Origin: Xanthomonas arboricola pv. juglandis
GTDB taxonomy: Bacteria; Pseudomonadota; Gammaproteobacteria; Xanthomonadales; Xanthomonadaceae
Direction of reading: 5' to 3'
Assembly: GCF_001013475.1 (NCBI RefSeq)
Contig: NZ_JZEF01000006.1
Location: 124,001 to 188,000, forward strand
Length of the DNA: 64,000 nt
A program made the translations under genes and the position numbers. This document shows, piece after piece, positions 38,658 through 47,456 of this stretch. The first letter of the stretch is position 1; each line of letters starts with the position of its first letter. The notes under the pieces are model-generated. The model searched no databases. It worked only from the letters and a program-made list of their open reading frames with translations, and was not told where the DNA came from.

Positions 38658-39614
38658 ATGAACACCACCCCCGATACCGCCCTGCTGGTCGTCAATCTCG
38701 GCACCCCCGAGTCGCCCACCGCCCCGGCCGTGCGCCGTTACCTGGCCGAGTTCCTCAGCGACCGCCGCGTGGTCGCGATCCCGCCGCTGTTCTGGAAGCC
38801 GCTGCTGTACGGGGTGATCCTGCCGATCCGCGGGCCCAAGTCGGCCGAGAAATACGCCAAGGTCTGGCTGCCGGATGGCTCACCGCTGGCGGTGTACACG
38901 CGCCGCCTGGCCGAGGGCCTGAAAGAGGTCATGCCGGACTGGCACGTGGAGTGGGCCATGCGCTATGGCACCCCGGCGCTGCGCAAGACGCTGGATGGCC
39001 TGCGCGCGCGCGGCATCAGGCGCATCGTGGTGCTGCCGCTGTATCCGCAGTATTCCACCACCACCACCGCCTCGATCCAGGACGTGATCGATGCCTGGCG
39101 CCCGAGCGCGCCGGAGATCGCGGTCGAGGTGATCCAGGACTATTGCGAAGACGCCGGCTGGGTCGCGGCGATCGCCGATTCGATCCGCGCGCACTGGCAG
39201 GCGCACGGGCGCAGCGAGAAGCTGATGTTCTCCTTCCACGGCCTGCCGCAGCGCGTGGCCAATGCCGGCGACCCGTATCCGCAGCAATGCGAGCGCAGCG
39301 CACAGGCCATCGTCACCGCGCTCGGCCTGGGCGCGGACGAATGGCAGATGGGCTACCAGTCGCGCTTCGGTTCGGAACGCTGGCTGCAGCCGTATGCCGA
39401 GCCGACCTTGTGGAAACTGGCCGAAGGCGGCGTGCGCAGCTTCGACCTGGTCTGCCCGGGTTTTGCCACCGACTGCCTGGAAACCCTGGAGGAAGTGGCG
39501 CTGGGCTTTGCCGAAACGCTGGCCGAACGCGGCGCCACGCTCAGCTACATCCCCTGCCTCAACGCCAGCCCGGCGCATGCGCAGGCACTGGCCGCAGTGG
39601 CCCGACGCGCGTGA
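38658..39614 (+). CDS. hemH: Ferrochelatase
   Basis: A 318-residue ferrochelatase, which inserts Fe2+ into protoporphyrin IX as the last step of heme synthesis. Family motifs: [62 protein letters not shown] with the catalytic His about 194, and [11 protein letters not shown] with the active-site Glu. The ATG giving MNTTPD is preferred; another lies three codons upstream. Its stop overlaps the start of the alpha/beta hydrolase gene. Confidence 0.95.
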   Translation: MNTTPDTALLVVNLGTPESPTAPAVRRYLAEFLSDRRVVAIPPLFWKPLLYGVILPIRGPKSAEKYAKVWLPDGSPLAVYTRRLAEGLKEVMPDWHVEWAMRYGTPALRKTLDGLRARGIRRIVVLPLYPQYSTTTTASIQDVIDAWRPSAPEIAVEVIQDYCEDAGWVAAIADSIRAHWQAHGRSEKLMFSFHGLPQRVANAGDPYPQQCERSAQAIVTALGLGADEWQMGYQSRFGSERWLQPYAEPTLWKLAEGGVRSFDLVCPGFATDCLETLEEVALGFAETLAERGATLSYIPCLNASPAHAQALAAVARRA

Positions 39615-40483
39615 GGTTGGAGCCGTTTGCGTGCGACCTGGCGATCGGCCGGGTCACCGGGCTGCGCAACCCCGAACGTGGCCCGCGCCGGGTGCTGGCA
39701 CTGCATGGCTGGCTCGACAATGCCGCCAGCTTCCTGCCGCTGAGCGCGCATCTGCAAGCGCAGGACCTGGATCTGGTGTTGCTGGATCTGCCCGGCCACG
39801 GCCACAGCGCGTGGTTGCCCATCGGCGCCGAATACACGCTCAGCAGCGCGATCGCGATTCTGCTGCAGGTGGCCGATGCGCTGGGCTGGGAGCGCTTCAG
39901 CGTGCTCGGCCACTCGCTGGGCGGCGGCGTCGCCAGCCTGCTGGCCGCTGCGGCGCCGGAACGCGTCGAGGCACTGATCGCGATCGAGGCCTTGGGCGCG
40001 CTGGCCGAGCCGGTCGAGAGCACCGCCACCCGCCTGCGCGATGCGGTGGCGTCGGCACGCACGCTGGCGCAGCGGCCGTTACGGGTGTTTCCGTCGATGG
40101 AGATGCCGGTGCGCGCACGCATGATGGCCAACCAGCTCACCGAACCGGCCGCGCGGCTGCTGGTGGAGCGCGGGGTCTGCGCGGTCGAAGGCGGCTACAG
40201 CTGGTGCAGCGACCCGCGCCTGACCTTGCCCACCGCCATCCGCATGACCGAAGCGCAGATCGACGTACTGCTGGCCTCCATCGCCTGCCCGACCCAGGCC
40301 ATCTTCGCCACGCCGGCGCAGGTGTACTTCCCCGATGCCCTGCGCGATCACCGCGTGGCGCTGATGCGCGATGCACGCCTGCACCTGTTGCCCGGCACGC
40401 ACCATGTGCACATGGAAGCACCGGACGCGGTGGCGGCGGTGATCAACGGATTTCTGGCGTCGTTGCCGCCGCCGCGCGCGTGA
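39611..40483 (+). CDS. Alpha/beta hydrolase
   Basis: A 290-residue alpha/beta-hydrolase-fold protein. Oxyanion-hole motif [16 protein letters not shown] near residues 30-45, nucleophile Ser about 102 in [20 protein letters not shown], and the terminal catalytic His within [15 protein letters not shown]. It starts at a GTG that overlaps the hemH stop (GTGA), so the genes are coupled. It resembles serine-hydrolase-like (SERHL) esterases found next to hemH; the substrate is unknown. No signal peptide. Confidence 0.85.
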   Translation: MRLEPFACDLAIGRVTGLRNPERGPRRVLALHGWLDNAASFLPLSAHLQAQDLDLVLLDLPGHGHSAWLPIGAEYTLSSAIAILLQVADALGWERFSVLGHSLGGGVASLLAAAAPERVEALIAIEALGALAEPVESTATRLRDAVASARTLAQRPLRVFPSMEMPVRARMMANQLTEPAARLLVERGVCAVEGGYSWCSDPRLTLPTAIRMTEAQIDVLLASIACPTQAIFATPAQVYFPDALRDHRVALMRDARLHLLPGTHHVHMEAPDAVAAVINGFLASLPPPRA

Positions 40484-40625
40484 TGCGTGGAATGCGTGCA
40501 TGCGTCCTGCGCGATGCTACGGCGCTGACGCTCGTGCTTGTTGCCTTGCATGCGACAGCAGACCTCAGTGCCGGTAGCACCGGCAGGTAGCGTCAGCGAT
40601 GCCAACTGCATCGCGACGACCGGCC

Positions 40626-41411
40626 TCACTCCACCTGCAACAACCGCCGCAGTTGCGCCTTGAGCTGGCGGCCGTGCTCGTGGAAATAGCTGCGCTCGTC
40701 GCGCCAGGCGGGAAAGCGCTGTTCCACCTCGGCCCAGAACGCCGGCGAGTGGTTGGCCTGCAGCAGGTGGCAGAGCTCGTGCACCAGCACGTATTCGAAC
40801 GCGGACGGGCGGCCGAGCACCAGCGCCAGATCCAGCGCCATCGAGCCATCCGGTGCCAGCGAGCCCCACTGCGAGGACATCACCTTCAGCCGCACCCGCG
40901 CCGGGGCGCGCGGCAGGCCGGGCAGGTAGCTCGGCAACCAGCGGCCGACATCGGCGCGCGCCTGCGCTTCGTAGAATTCCTTCAGCGTGCGGCGCAGGCC
41001 TGCATCGCCCAGCCGGGTCGGCACATGGAACTGCGCGCCGTCATCGGTGACCTCGATGCGTGCGTAGCGCCCGTCGTACCAGCTCAGCGGCAACAAGGCA
41101 CCGCGTAACGGCAGCAGCCCCGGCACGCCACGCTCCAACGCCGGAAACGCATCCACCTGCTGATAACGCGACAACTGCGTGCTCAGCCAGTCCAGATGCG
41201 CCTGCAGAAAGCGTTCGCCGGCCACCAGGCTTGCGCGCAGTGGCAAGGTCAGCCGCGCGCCGCGTTCGTCCACACTGAGCTTGATGCGCCGCGCACGCGG
41301 GTCGCGCACGCGCAGCACCGCGATCTCGCGCCCGTCCAGCTGCAGGCGCAGGCAATCGCGTTCGACAACCTGCGGGGCGGGCGCGATAAGGCGGCGGACG
41401 GGCTTGAACAT
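40626..41411 (-). CDS. YgjP/SprT-like zinc metallopeptidase (M48-type)
   Basis: A 261-residue cytoplasmic protein of the YgjP (DUF45) family. The zinc-binding motif HELCHLLQANHSPAFW starts at His about 211, with catalytic Glu 212 and His 215, and the third-ligand His lies in ANHS. Upstream features RIKLSVDERGARLTLPLRAS and KVMSSQWGSLAPDGSMALD are typical. The ATG giving MFKPVRRLIAP is used. The family is poorly characterised; annotations as M48 family metallopeptidase are common. Monocistronic and next to the large hairpin-repeat tract. Confidence 0.85.
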   Translation of the reverse strand: MFKPVRRLIAPAPQVVERDCLRLQLDGREIAVLRVRDPRARRIKLSVDERGARLTLPLRASLVAGERFLQAHLDWLSTQLSRYQQVDAFPALERGVPGLLPLRGALLPLSWYDGRYARIEVTDDGAQFHVPTRLGDAGLRRTLKEFYEAQARADVGRWLPSYLPGLPRAPARVRLKVMSSQWGSLAPDGSMALDLALVLGRPSAFEYVLVHELCHLLQANHSPAFWAEVEQRFPAWRDERSYFHEHGRQLKAQLRRLLQVE

Positions 41412-41667
41412 GGGCACAGGATAGCGCCGCGATGTGTCAGGTGGTGAGACGGGGCGATTGATGCATTCGATGTTGGCGCGACTTCTTTGAGCGACTGGCA
41501 AACGACGCTGCCCATCGCCAGGTGGGCGCAGCCGACGGCGCTAGATCTGCGGCCTGGTTGCAGGGCCCTTGCCCGCCCAGCACGGCCGAGTCTCTGTGCT
41601 TGGGGCGTCGTACTGGATAGCGCGAATGGAAAAGCTGCAGAGCGACGCATCGGCGACTTGGCTGCAA

Positions 41668-42362
41668 GGTCCTTGCCCGCCCACCGTCGCGGGACACGCC
41701 GCAAGTACGTCCGTGTAGGCTCTTACGCGGCATCCATGCCGCGTAAGGTCCCGCGACGGTGAGCGGACAAGGACCAATCGAGATGCTCGGTGCGCATGGC
41801 TTTTAACAAAACAGCCAGCAAACTGTCTGGTGCGGTGCCCTCACCGATTGCGGGACCGTGTGGCGGCATGGATGCCGCCACCGAGCCCCCAGGGACGGGT
41901 TCACGGCGTGTCCCGCGAGCGGTGAGGGCACCGCGCACTCGACTCACCTGGCTTTGATTGTTGATCTGCGACTTGGTTGCAGGGCCCCTGCCCGCCCACC
42001 ATCGCGGGACACGCCGCAAGTACGTCCTTGTAGTCCCGCGACGGTGGGCCGGCAAGGACCTGTCGAGATGGTCGGTGTGCATGTTTGCAAACAGGGCATG
42101 ACCTGCGCTGGTCGGATCACTGTGCGTCGACCAGCTTTTCCCCTTTTGCATGCAGAGCGGTGGACAGGCTTTCAGCACGCAAGCTGCAAACTTTTCATTG
42201 CCTGGCGCAGCGCAAGCCAGGAATGACGCTTTCAAGAAATCAAGCGGCCAACTTTCTGGTGCGGTGTCCTTGCCGGTTGCGGGACCCTTGGCGGCATGAA
42301 TGCCGCCAAGGAGACTCCACGAACGGATGCACGGCGTGTCCCGCGAGCGGTGAGGGCACCGC
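41668..42362. repeat. Compound array of four long hairpin elements (gene-free 41412-42434)
   Basis: Four imperfect palindromes fill the tract: A 41668-41775, B 41832-41934, C 41983-42060, D 42261-42362. A and C share arms like CCTTGCCCGCCCACCGTCGC and TCCCGCGACGGTG. B and D share arms like GCGGTGCCCTCACCG and TCCCGCGAGCGGTGAGGGC. A, B and D have a nested hairpin at the tip (for example GGCGGCATGGATGCCGCC). Flanking sequences also match, so A+B and C+D look like one duplicated compound block. A half copy is visible near 41560-41590. No gene was recognised in this 1-kb tract. Confidence 0.85.
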
Positions 42363-42434
42363 GCACTCGACTCACCGGGCATTTGACTCAAGCATCGATC
42401 GCGACGCCACGACGCCACCGCTCGACCGTTGCGC

Positions 42435-43340
42435 TTACTCGGCCTTGCTCAGCTTCAACGCGGTTTCCAGCAGCAGGAACAGGCGCCGGATTTCCGCGCT
42501 CATCAGCGCGAAGCGGGCGTCGAGTTCGGCGCGTGCGCCGTCGTCTTCGCTGTGTTCGAGCTGGTCCAGTGCGCCATCGAGGAACTTGAGTTTGCGGATC
42601 ACCAGATCGTCGCCGAGCACGAACGACAGATTGTCGTCCAGCACCAGCGCCAGCTTGGTGACCTGCTTGCCGGCTTCCAGGTGCTTGTCGATCTCGTCGC
42701 CGCGCAGTTCCTGGTGCTGGCACTTGACCACCGCGCCGCCTTCGATCGGGTCCTTCATCTCGCACTCTTCGCCCAGGCTCAGGCCTTCGGGCAAGGGTTC
42801 ACCGGCGATCCAGCCGGTGAGGATGGCGCGCGGTGCGACTTCGGCATTCAACGGCAGTGCCGGGAAGCTGCCGAGTGCGCCGCGGATCTCGCTCATCACG
42901 TTCTCGCCGCTCTTGCGGCTGGAACTGTTGACCGCGATGTAGCCGTGCTGCAGATCCAGGATGGCATCGGTGCGCGAGCTCTTGACGAAGGCGCGCGGCA
43001 GCAGCTCATGGATCAGGTCGTCCTTCAGGCGCTTGCGCGCCTTGCCGCCGGGGCGACGGCCTTCCTTCTCTTCGATCTCGGCGACCTTGCGCTCGAGCAG
43101 GTCGTTGACCACCGCGCCGGGCAGGATCTTGTCCTCGCCACCGACGGTGAGCCAGAGGAAATCTTCCAGACGGTGCGAGAGCACTTCCTGCTCGTCGCGG
43201 CCGAACGGGGAGATGAAACCGCGCGAGCTCATTTCCAGCGGGCCGACCGGCTTGAGCTGCACTTGCGGCAGTAGCGTGTCGATCTCGGAGAAATCCAGCG
43301 TGGTCGGGAAACGGAACAGAGTGAGATTACGAAAGAACAT
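42435..43340 (-). CDS. rdgC: Recombination-associated protein RdgC
   Basis: A 301-residue RdgC, a ring-shaped DNA-binding protein that modulates RecA. It starts MFFRNLTLFRFPTTLDFSEI and carries MSSRGFISPFGRDEQEVLSH, DDLIHELLPRAFVKSSRTDA, GYIAVNSSSRKSGENVMSEI and a C-terminal LSFVLGDDLVIRKLKFLDGA. The length matches the ~300-residue family. It lies 66 bp after ttcA on the same strand. Confidence 0.95.
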   Translation of the reverse strand: MFFRNLTLFRFPTTLDFSEIDTLLPQVQLKPVGPLEMSSRGFISPFGRDEQEVLSHRLEDFLWLTVGGEDKILPGAVVNDLLERKVAEIEEKEGRRPGGKARKRLKDDLIHELLPRAFVKSSRTDAILDLQHGYIAVNSSSRKSGENVMSEIRGALGSFPALPLNAEVAPRAILTGWIAGEPLPEGLSLGEECEMKDPIEGGAVVKCQHQELRGDEIDKHLEAGKQVTKLALVLDDNLSFVLGDDLVIRKLKFLDGALDQLEHSEDDGARAELDARFALMSAEIRRLFLLLETALKLSKAE

Positions 43341-43406
43341 GCGTCGGACCGAAGAGAAGGAAGAAACGGGGAGGGTGGAAAGACTGCCGGTGCCGCGATG
43401 GCCGCG

Positions 43407-44333
43407 TCAGTCGCTGTCGTGTGCGCTGTCGCCGGCGGCGAGCCAGGCGCTGGAATCGGGATCGGGATCGGGATCGGGCGGTGCTGCATCGCCATTGCGG
43501 CCCAGCGCCAGGAAATCGAACAGGGTGCGGTCGGCCAGTTGCTCGGGCCGCACATCGCCCAGCGCGCGGGCGATCTGCTCGACCCGCCCGGGCTGCTCGC
43601 GGTCCCACTGCTGCAGCATCCGCCCGACCTGCTGGCGCTGCAGGTTTTCCTGGCTGCCGCACAGGTTGCACGGAATGATCGGGAACTGGCGCGCCTGCGC
43701 GTAGGCGGCGATATCGGCTTCGCGCACGTAGGCCAGCGGGCGGATCACCACATGCGCGCCGTCGTCGCTGCGCAGCTTGGGCGCCATCGCCGCGAGCCGG
43801 GCGTGGTGGAACAGATTCATGAAGAACGTGGCCACGATGTCGTCGCGATGGTGGCCGAGCGCGATCTTGGTCACGCCATGCGCCTGCGCGTAGGCATACA
43901 GCGCGCCGCGCCGCAGCCGCGAGCACAACGAACACATGGTCTTGCCGGCCGGAATCACCCGGCTGACCACCGAATACGTGTCCTGCTCGACGATGTCGAA
44001 CGGTACATCCAGCCCACGCAGGTAAGTGGGCAGCACCTGCGCGGGGAAGTCGGGCTGCTTCTGGTCCAGATTGACCGCCACCAGGGTGAACGGCACCGGT
44101 GCCTTGCGCTGCAACTGCAGCAGCATGTCCAGCAAGGTGTAGCTGTCCTTGCCGCCGGACAGGCAGACCATGATCTTGTCGCCGGGGGCGATCATGCCGA
44201 AGTCGGCAATCGCCTGGCCCACCTGGCGCTGCAGGCGTTTGCCCAGACGCAGCTGCTCACGCTGCAGCCGCTGGCGCGGGTCGCGCGGCGCGGGGTCGGC
44301 CAGGGGTTGCGGCAGCGGCAGGACAGCGGTCAT
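43407..44333 (-). CDS. ttcA: tRNA 2-thiocytidine(32) synthetase TtcA
   Basis: A 308-residue PP-loop tRNA thiolase that makes s2C32. The ATP-binding motif is [17 protein letters not shown] (about residues 55-71). Iron-sulfur ligands lie in the CXXC pairs [13 protein letters not shown] and [14 protein letters not shown], and [16 protein letters not shown] is also conserved. The ATG giving [14 protein letters not shown] is used; the upstream frame lacks conservation. The C-terminal tail contains a PDPDPDPD run from four tandem ATCGGG hexamers at 43455-43478. It is upstream of rdgC on the minus strand. Confidence 0.94.
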   Translation of the reverse strand: MTAVLPLPQPLADPAPRDPRQRLQREQLRLGKRLQRQVGQAIADFGMIAPGDKIMVCLSGGKDSYTLLDMLLQLQRKAPVPFTLVAVNLDQKQPDFPAQVLPTYLRGLDVPFDIVEQDTYSVVSRVIPAGKTMCSLCSRLRRGALYAYAQAHGVTKIALGHHRDDIVATFFMNLFHHARLAAMAPKLRSDDGAHVVIRPLAYVREADIAAYAQARQFPIIPCNLCGSQENLQRQQVGRMLQQWDREQPGRVEQIARALGDVRPEQLADRTLFDFLALGRNGDAAPPDPDPDPDSSAWLAAGDSAHDSD

Positions 44334-44814
44334 AAGCCGGCCATTGTAGCTGTCCGGCGCGCGGCGGGCCGGCGCCGCGCACGCGCGGCTGAACGGGCGG
44401 TCAGCCGCTTGCGGGCGGGGTGTCCGGCGCTGGTTTGGCGGTGCCGGGGCGCTAGCGAGCCGATCACCGCTAGAGGTGTGCCGCAGGTACTTGGGGCAGC
44501 GCACATCTCGCAGCGCAGCAAGCCTTTCGGCGCCGGGCTGGGTAAAGTCGGGCAGACCGCTTCACTCGGGATCGGCATGGCATCTTCAGCTTCGCTCCAT
44601 CGCGCGGCTTTTTTCGGTCGCGATTGTGGTAGCGCTAACATTCTGCGCGGCACGGGTCAGGCCCCGTGCCGGCGTCCGTCCCCGGCGCCGATTGAGAGTG
44701 CGCGCCGGTGGCGGCGGTGACGGCCTGCATGCGCGATCGCTGCGCTGCGTGGCTGGTCACTCGCGTGCGACACCTTTCCCTTCTCCCCTCGCCTCTCTGC
44801 AGGAGCTCCACCCC
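44334..44814. other. xylA upstream region
   Basis: A 481-bp gap between the divergent ttcA and xylA genes. No coding sequence was seen. It contains the xyl-box described separately, about 175 bp before the xylA start, so a long leader or a more distal promoter is implied. The AGGAG at 44801-44805 is the xylA ribosome-binding site. Confidence 0.5.
44627..44640. promoter_or_regulatory. xyl-box operator (TGGTAGCGCTAACA)
   Basis: An exact TGGTAGCGCTAACA, the motif described for XylR-controlled xylan-utilisation genes in Xanthomonas campestris. It is the binding site expected for the LacI-family repressor encoded just beyond xylA. No second copy was seen in the gap in front of agu67A. Confidence 0.85.
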
Positions 44815-46152
44815 ATGAGCAACACCGTCTACATCGGCGCCAAGGAATATTTCCCCGGTATCGGCAAGATCGGCTTCGAAGGCCGCGATTCGGACAACCC
44901 GCTGGCGTTCAAGGTCTACGACGCCAACAAGCAGGTCGGCGACAAGACCATGGCCGAGCATCTGCGATTTGCCGTGGCCTACTGGCACAGCTTCTGCGGC
45001 AACGGCGCCGATCCGTTCGGCCCGGGCACGCGCGCGTATCCGTGGGATATCGGCAACACCGCGTTGAATCGCGCCGAAGCCAAGGCCGATGCCGCGTTCG
45101 AGTTCTTCACCAAGCTCGGCGTGCCGTACTACTGCTTCCACGACATCGACCTGTCGCCCGATGCCGACGACATCGGCGAGTACCAGAGCAACCTCAAGCA
45201 CATGGTCGGCATCGCCAAGCAGCGCCAGGCCGACACCGGCGTCAAGCTGTTGTGGGGCACCGCCAACCTGTTCTCGCACCCGCGTTACATGAATGGTGCG
45301 TCGACCAATCCTGACTTCAACGTCGTCGCGCGTGCGGCGGTGCAGGTCAAGGCCGCGATCGATGCCACCGTGGAATTGGGCGGCGAAAACTACGTGTTCT
45401 GGGGCGGCCGCGAAGGCTATGCCTGCCTGCACAACACCCAGATGAAGCGCGAGCAGGACAACATTGCGCGCTTCTTGACCCTGGCACGCGACTACGGCCG
45501 CGCGATCGGCTTCACCGGCAACTTCCTGATCGAGCCCAAGCCGATGGAGCCGATGAAGCACCAGTACGACTTCGACAGCGCCACGGTGATCGGCTTCCTG
45601 CGTCAGCACGGCCTGGACCAGGACTTCAAGCTGAACATCGAAGCAAACCACGCCACGCTGTCGGGCCACAGCTTCGAGCACGACCTGCAGGTGGCATCCG
45701 ATGCCGGCCTGCTCGGCAGCATCGATGCCAACCGCGGCAACCCGCAGAACGGCTGGGATACCGACCAGTTCCCGACCGACCTGTACGACACCGTCGGCGC
45801 GATGCTGGTGGTGCTGCGCCAGGGCGGGCTGGCACCGGGCGGGCTGAACTTCGATGCCAAGGTGCGCCGCGAGTCGTCCGACCCGCAGGATCTGTTCCTG
45901 GCGCATATCGGCGGCATGGACGCATTTGCACGCGGGCTGGAAGTGGCCAATGCGCTGCTGACCTCCTCGCCGCTGGAGCAATGGCGCGCCGAGCGGTATG
46001 CCAGCTTCGACAGCGGCGCGGGTGCGGACTTCGCCAACGGCAGCAGCACGCTGGTGGATCTGGCCAAGTACGCCGCCGGCAACGAACCCAAGCAGCTCAG
46101 CGGCCGTCAGGAAGCCTACGAGAACCTGATCAACCAGTATCTGACGCGTTGA
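44815..46152 (+). CDS. xylA: Xylose isomerase
   Basis: A 445-residue class II xylose isomerase (normal length), converting D-xylose to D-xylulose. It starts [20 protein letters not shown]. Active-site motifs: [15 protein letters not shown] with the catalytic His, [33 protein letters not shown] with the metal-binding Glu and Lys, [20 protein letters not shown] and [25 protein letters not shown] precedes the ATG by 9 bp. A xyl-box lies upstream. It converges with the xylR repressor gene and ends before a perfect hairpin. Confidence 0.97.
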   Translation: MSNTVYIGAKEYFPGIGKIGFEGRDSDNPLAFKVYDANKQVGDKTMAEHLRFAVAYWHSFCGNGADPFGPGTRAYPWDIGNTALNRAEAKADAAFEFFTKLGVPYYCFHDIDLSPDADDIGEYQSNLKHMVGIAKQRQADTGVKLLWGTANLFSHPRYMNGASTNPDFNVVARAAVQVKAAIDATVELGGENYVFWGGREGYACLHNTQMKREQDNIARFLTLARDYGRAIGFTGNFLIEPKPMEPMKHQYDFDSATVIGFLRQHGLDQDFKLNIEANHATLSGHSFEHDLQVASDAGLLGSIDANRGNPQNGWDTDQFPTDLYDTVGAMLVVLRQGGLAPGGLNFDAKVRRESSDPQDLFLAHIGGMDAFARGLEVANALLTSSPLEQWRAERYASFDSGAGADFANGSSTLVDLAKYAAGNEPKQLSGRQEAYENLINQYLTR

Positions 46153-46159
46153 TGCTGTG

Positions 46160-46193
46160 CCGATGGTCGCCTGCACGCGCAGGCGACCATCGG
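46160..46193. terminator. Perfect 15-bp hairpin between convergent xylA and xylR
   Basis: CCGATGGTCGCCTGC (46160-46174) and its exact complement (46179-46193) flank a 4-nt ACGC loop. It starts 8 bp after the xylA stop and 28 bp from the xylR stop. No U-tract, but its symmetry and place suit bidirectional termination. Confidence 0.75.
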
Positions 46194-46221
46194 CGGCCTG
46201 CGCGCAGAATCGCGTGCAGCG

Positions 46222-47295
46222 TCATGGCTGTTCCGTTACATCCGGCGCCGCCGGTGCGGCCACCGAATCCCGCTTGACCAGCAGGTGCGCGACCACATGA
46301 TCGACCATCTTCGCCGTGCGCTCCTTGGCGCGAATCGTCTTCAACAGGATGTCCAGCGCGGCGTCGGCCATGGCGGCGATGGGCTGCTGCACGGTGGTGA
46401 GTTCGGGCCATACCGCAGTGGCGGCGGAGGTGTCGTCGAAGCCGACCACCGACAGATCGCGCGGCACATCCAGCCCGCGCCGATGCGCGACCGAGATCGC
46501 GGCGGCGGCCATATCGTCGTTGCTGGCGAAGATGGCGCTGGGGCGGCGTTTGCGCGCCAGCAGTTTTTCCGCAGCGACCAGGCCGGATTTGTAGGTGTAG
46601 TCGCCCGGTTGCACCAGGTGCCGGTCCAGCCGCAGGCCCGCATCGGCCAGCGCGGCCTGGAACCCCTCGAAGCGACGCGTGCTGGCAGACAGGTTGGGAT
46701 GCCCGGCGATGTAACCGATACGCGTGTGGCCCTGCGCGATCAGATGCTCGGTGATTTCCTTGGCGGCGGCGAATTCGTCGATGCGCACACAGGCCACATC
46801 CGGGCTGAAATGGTTGGAGGCGATCGCCACCACCGGCACCTTGGCGCGTACCAGTTCCAGCACCGCGGCCTTGGATTCGCACAGCGGCGGCGGCAGGATC
46901 ACCCCGGCCACGCCCTTGGCGAGCTTGCGTGCGGCACGGCGTTCGGCGTCGGCATCCAGGTCGTCCCAGCAATCGATCACCAGCTGGATCGGCGTGCGCG
47001 AGGCAACCCGCAACACGCCCAGCAGCAACTCACGCAGGTAGGCGCCGCTGGGATCGCTGTAGATCAACGCAATGCGCGTGCTCTGCGCGGCGGCCAGGGC
47101 ACTGGCCGCCAGGTTGGGCGTGTAGCCCAGCTTGTCGACCGCGCGCAGCACGCGTGCACGGGTGGCATCGCGCACGCTGCCGTTGTTGTTGACCACGCGC
47201 GAGACCGTCATCGGCGAGACCTTCGCCAGCGCCGCCACCTCGTCGATGGTGGTCGCGCGGCTGGTGCGGCGGACCGATTTCCTGACCTTCTCCAA
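46222..47295 (-). CDS. xylR: LacI-family repressor of xylan/xylose genes (XylR)
   Basis: A 357-residue LacI/GalR regulator. The N-terminal HTH is ATTIDEVAALAKVSPMTVSRVVNNNG with the hinge VLRAVDKLGYTPNLAASALA; the rest is the periplasmic-binding-like sensor domain (RIALIYSDPSGAYLRELLLG, GHTRIGYIAGHPNLSASTRR, SAIFASNDDMAAAAISVAHR, LSVVGFDDTSAATAVWPELT). No ATG or GTG gives a short N-terminus; a TTG at 47295 with AAGAGG upstream is the likeliest start, with another TTG at 47310 as alternative. Position between xylA and agu67A fits the xylan regulator XylR of X. campestris, which acts at xyl-boxes. The ligand is probably xylose or a xylo-oligosaccharide; this is not visible in the sequence. Confidence 0.85.
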   Translation of the reverse strand: MEKVRKSVRRTSRATTIDEVAALAKVSPMTVSRVVNNNGSVRDATRARVLRAVDKLGYTPNLAASALAAAQSTRIALIYSDPSGAYLRELLLGVLRVASRTPIQLVIDCWDDLDADAERRAARKLAKGVAGVILPPPLCESKAAVLELVRAKVPVVAIASNHFSPDVACVRIDEFAAAKEITEHLIAQGHTRIGYIAGHPNLSASTRRFEGFQAALADAGLRLDRHLVQPGDYTYKSGLVAAEKLLARKRRPSAIFASNDDMAAAAISVAHRRGLDVPRDLSVVGFDDTSAATAVWPELTTVQQPIAAMADAALDILLKTIRAKERTAKMVDHVVAHLLVKRDSVAAPAAPDVTEQP

Positions 47296-47456
47296 GCGTG
47301 GCCTCTTCAAGTGGGTGGCGAACCTGCACGATGCACACAACCCGCTGCAGTAACGCAAGCGCCGACTGCGTGCATGACGATGCGACGCATGGTACCGGGA
47401 AGCAGGCAGAGCGGCGATACGCCGCGGCGTGCGGCGATGTCGCTGGAGCATGCCGC

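Noticed and set aside
38951..39610. Upstream extension of the alpha/beta hydrolase
   Set aside because: It lies in another frame of hemH; the GTG at 39611 overlapping the hemH stop is the natural coupled start.
41723..42418. 231-codon minus-strand open frame in the hairpin tract
   Set aside because: Its peptide repeats (RSLPAHRRGT, GPATGK) simply mirror the palindromic DNA elements; no homology pattern or start site.
43455..43478. Phase-variable tract switching ttcA on and off
   Set aside because: The unit is 6 bp, so copy-number change keeps the frame and cannot act as an on/off switch.
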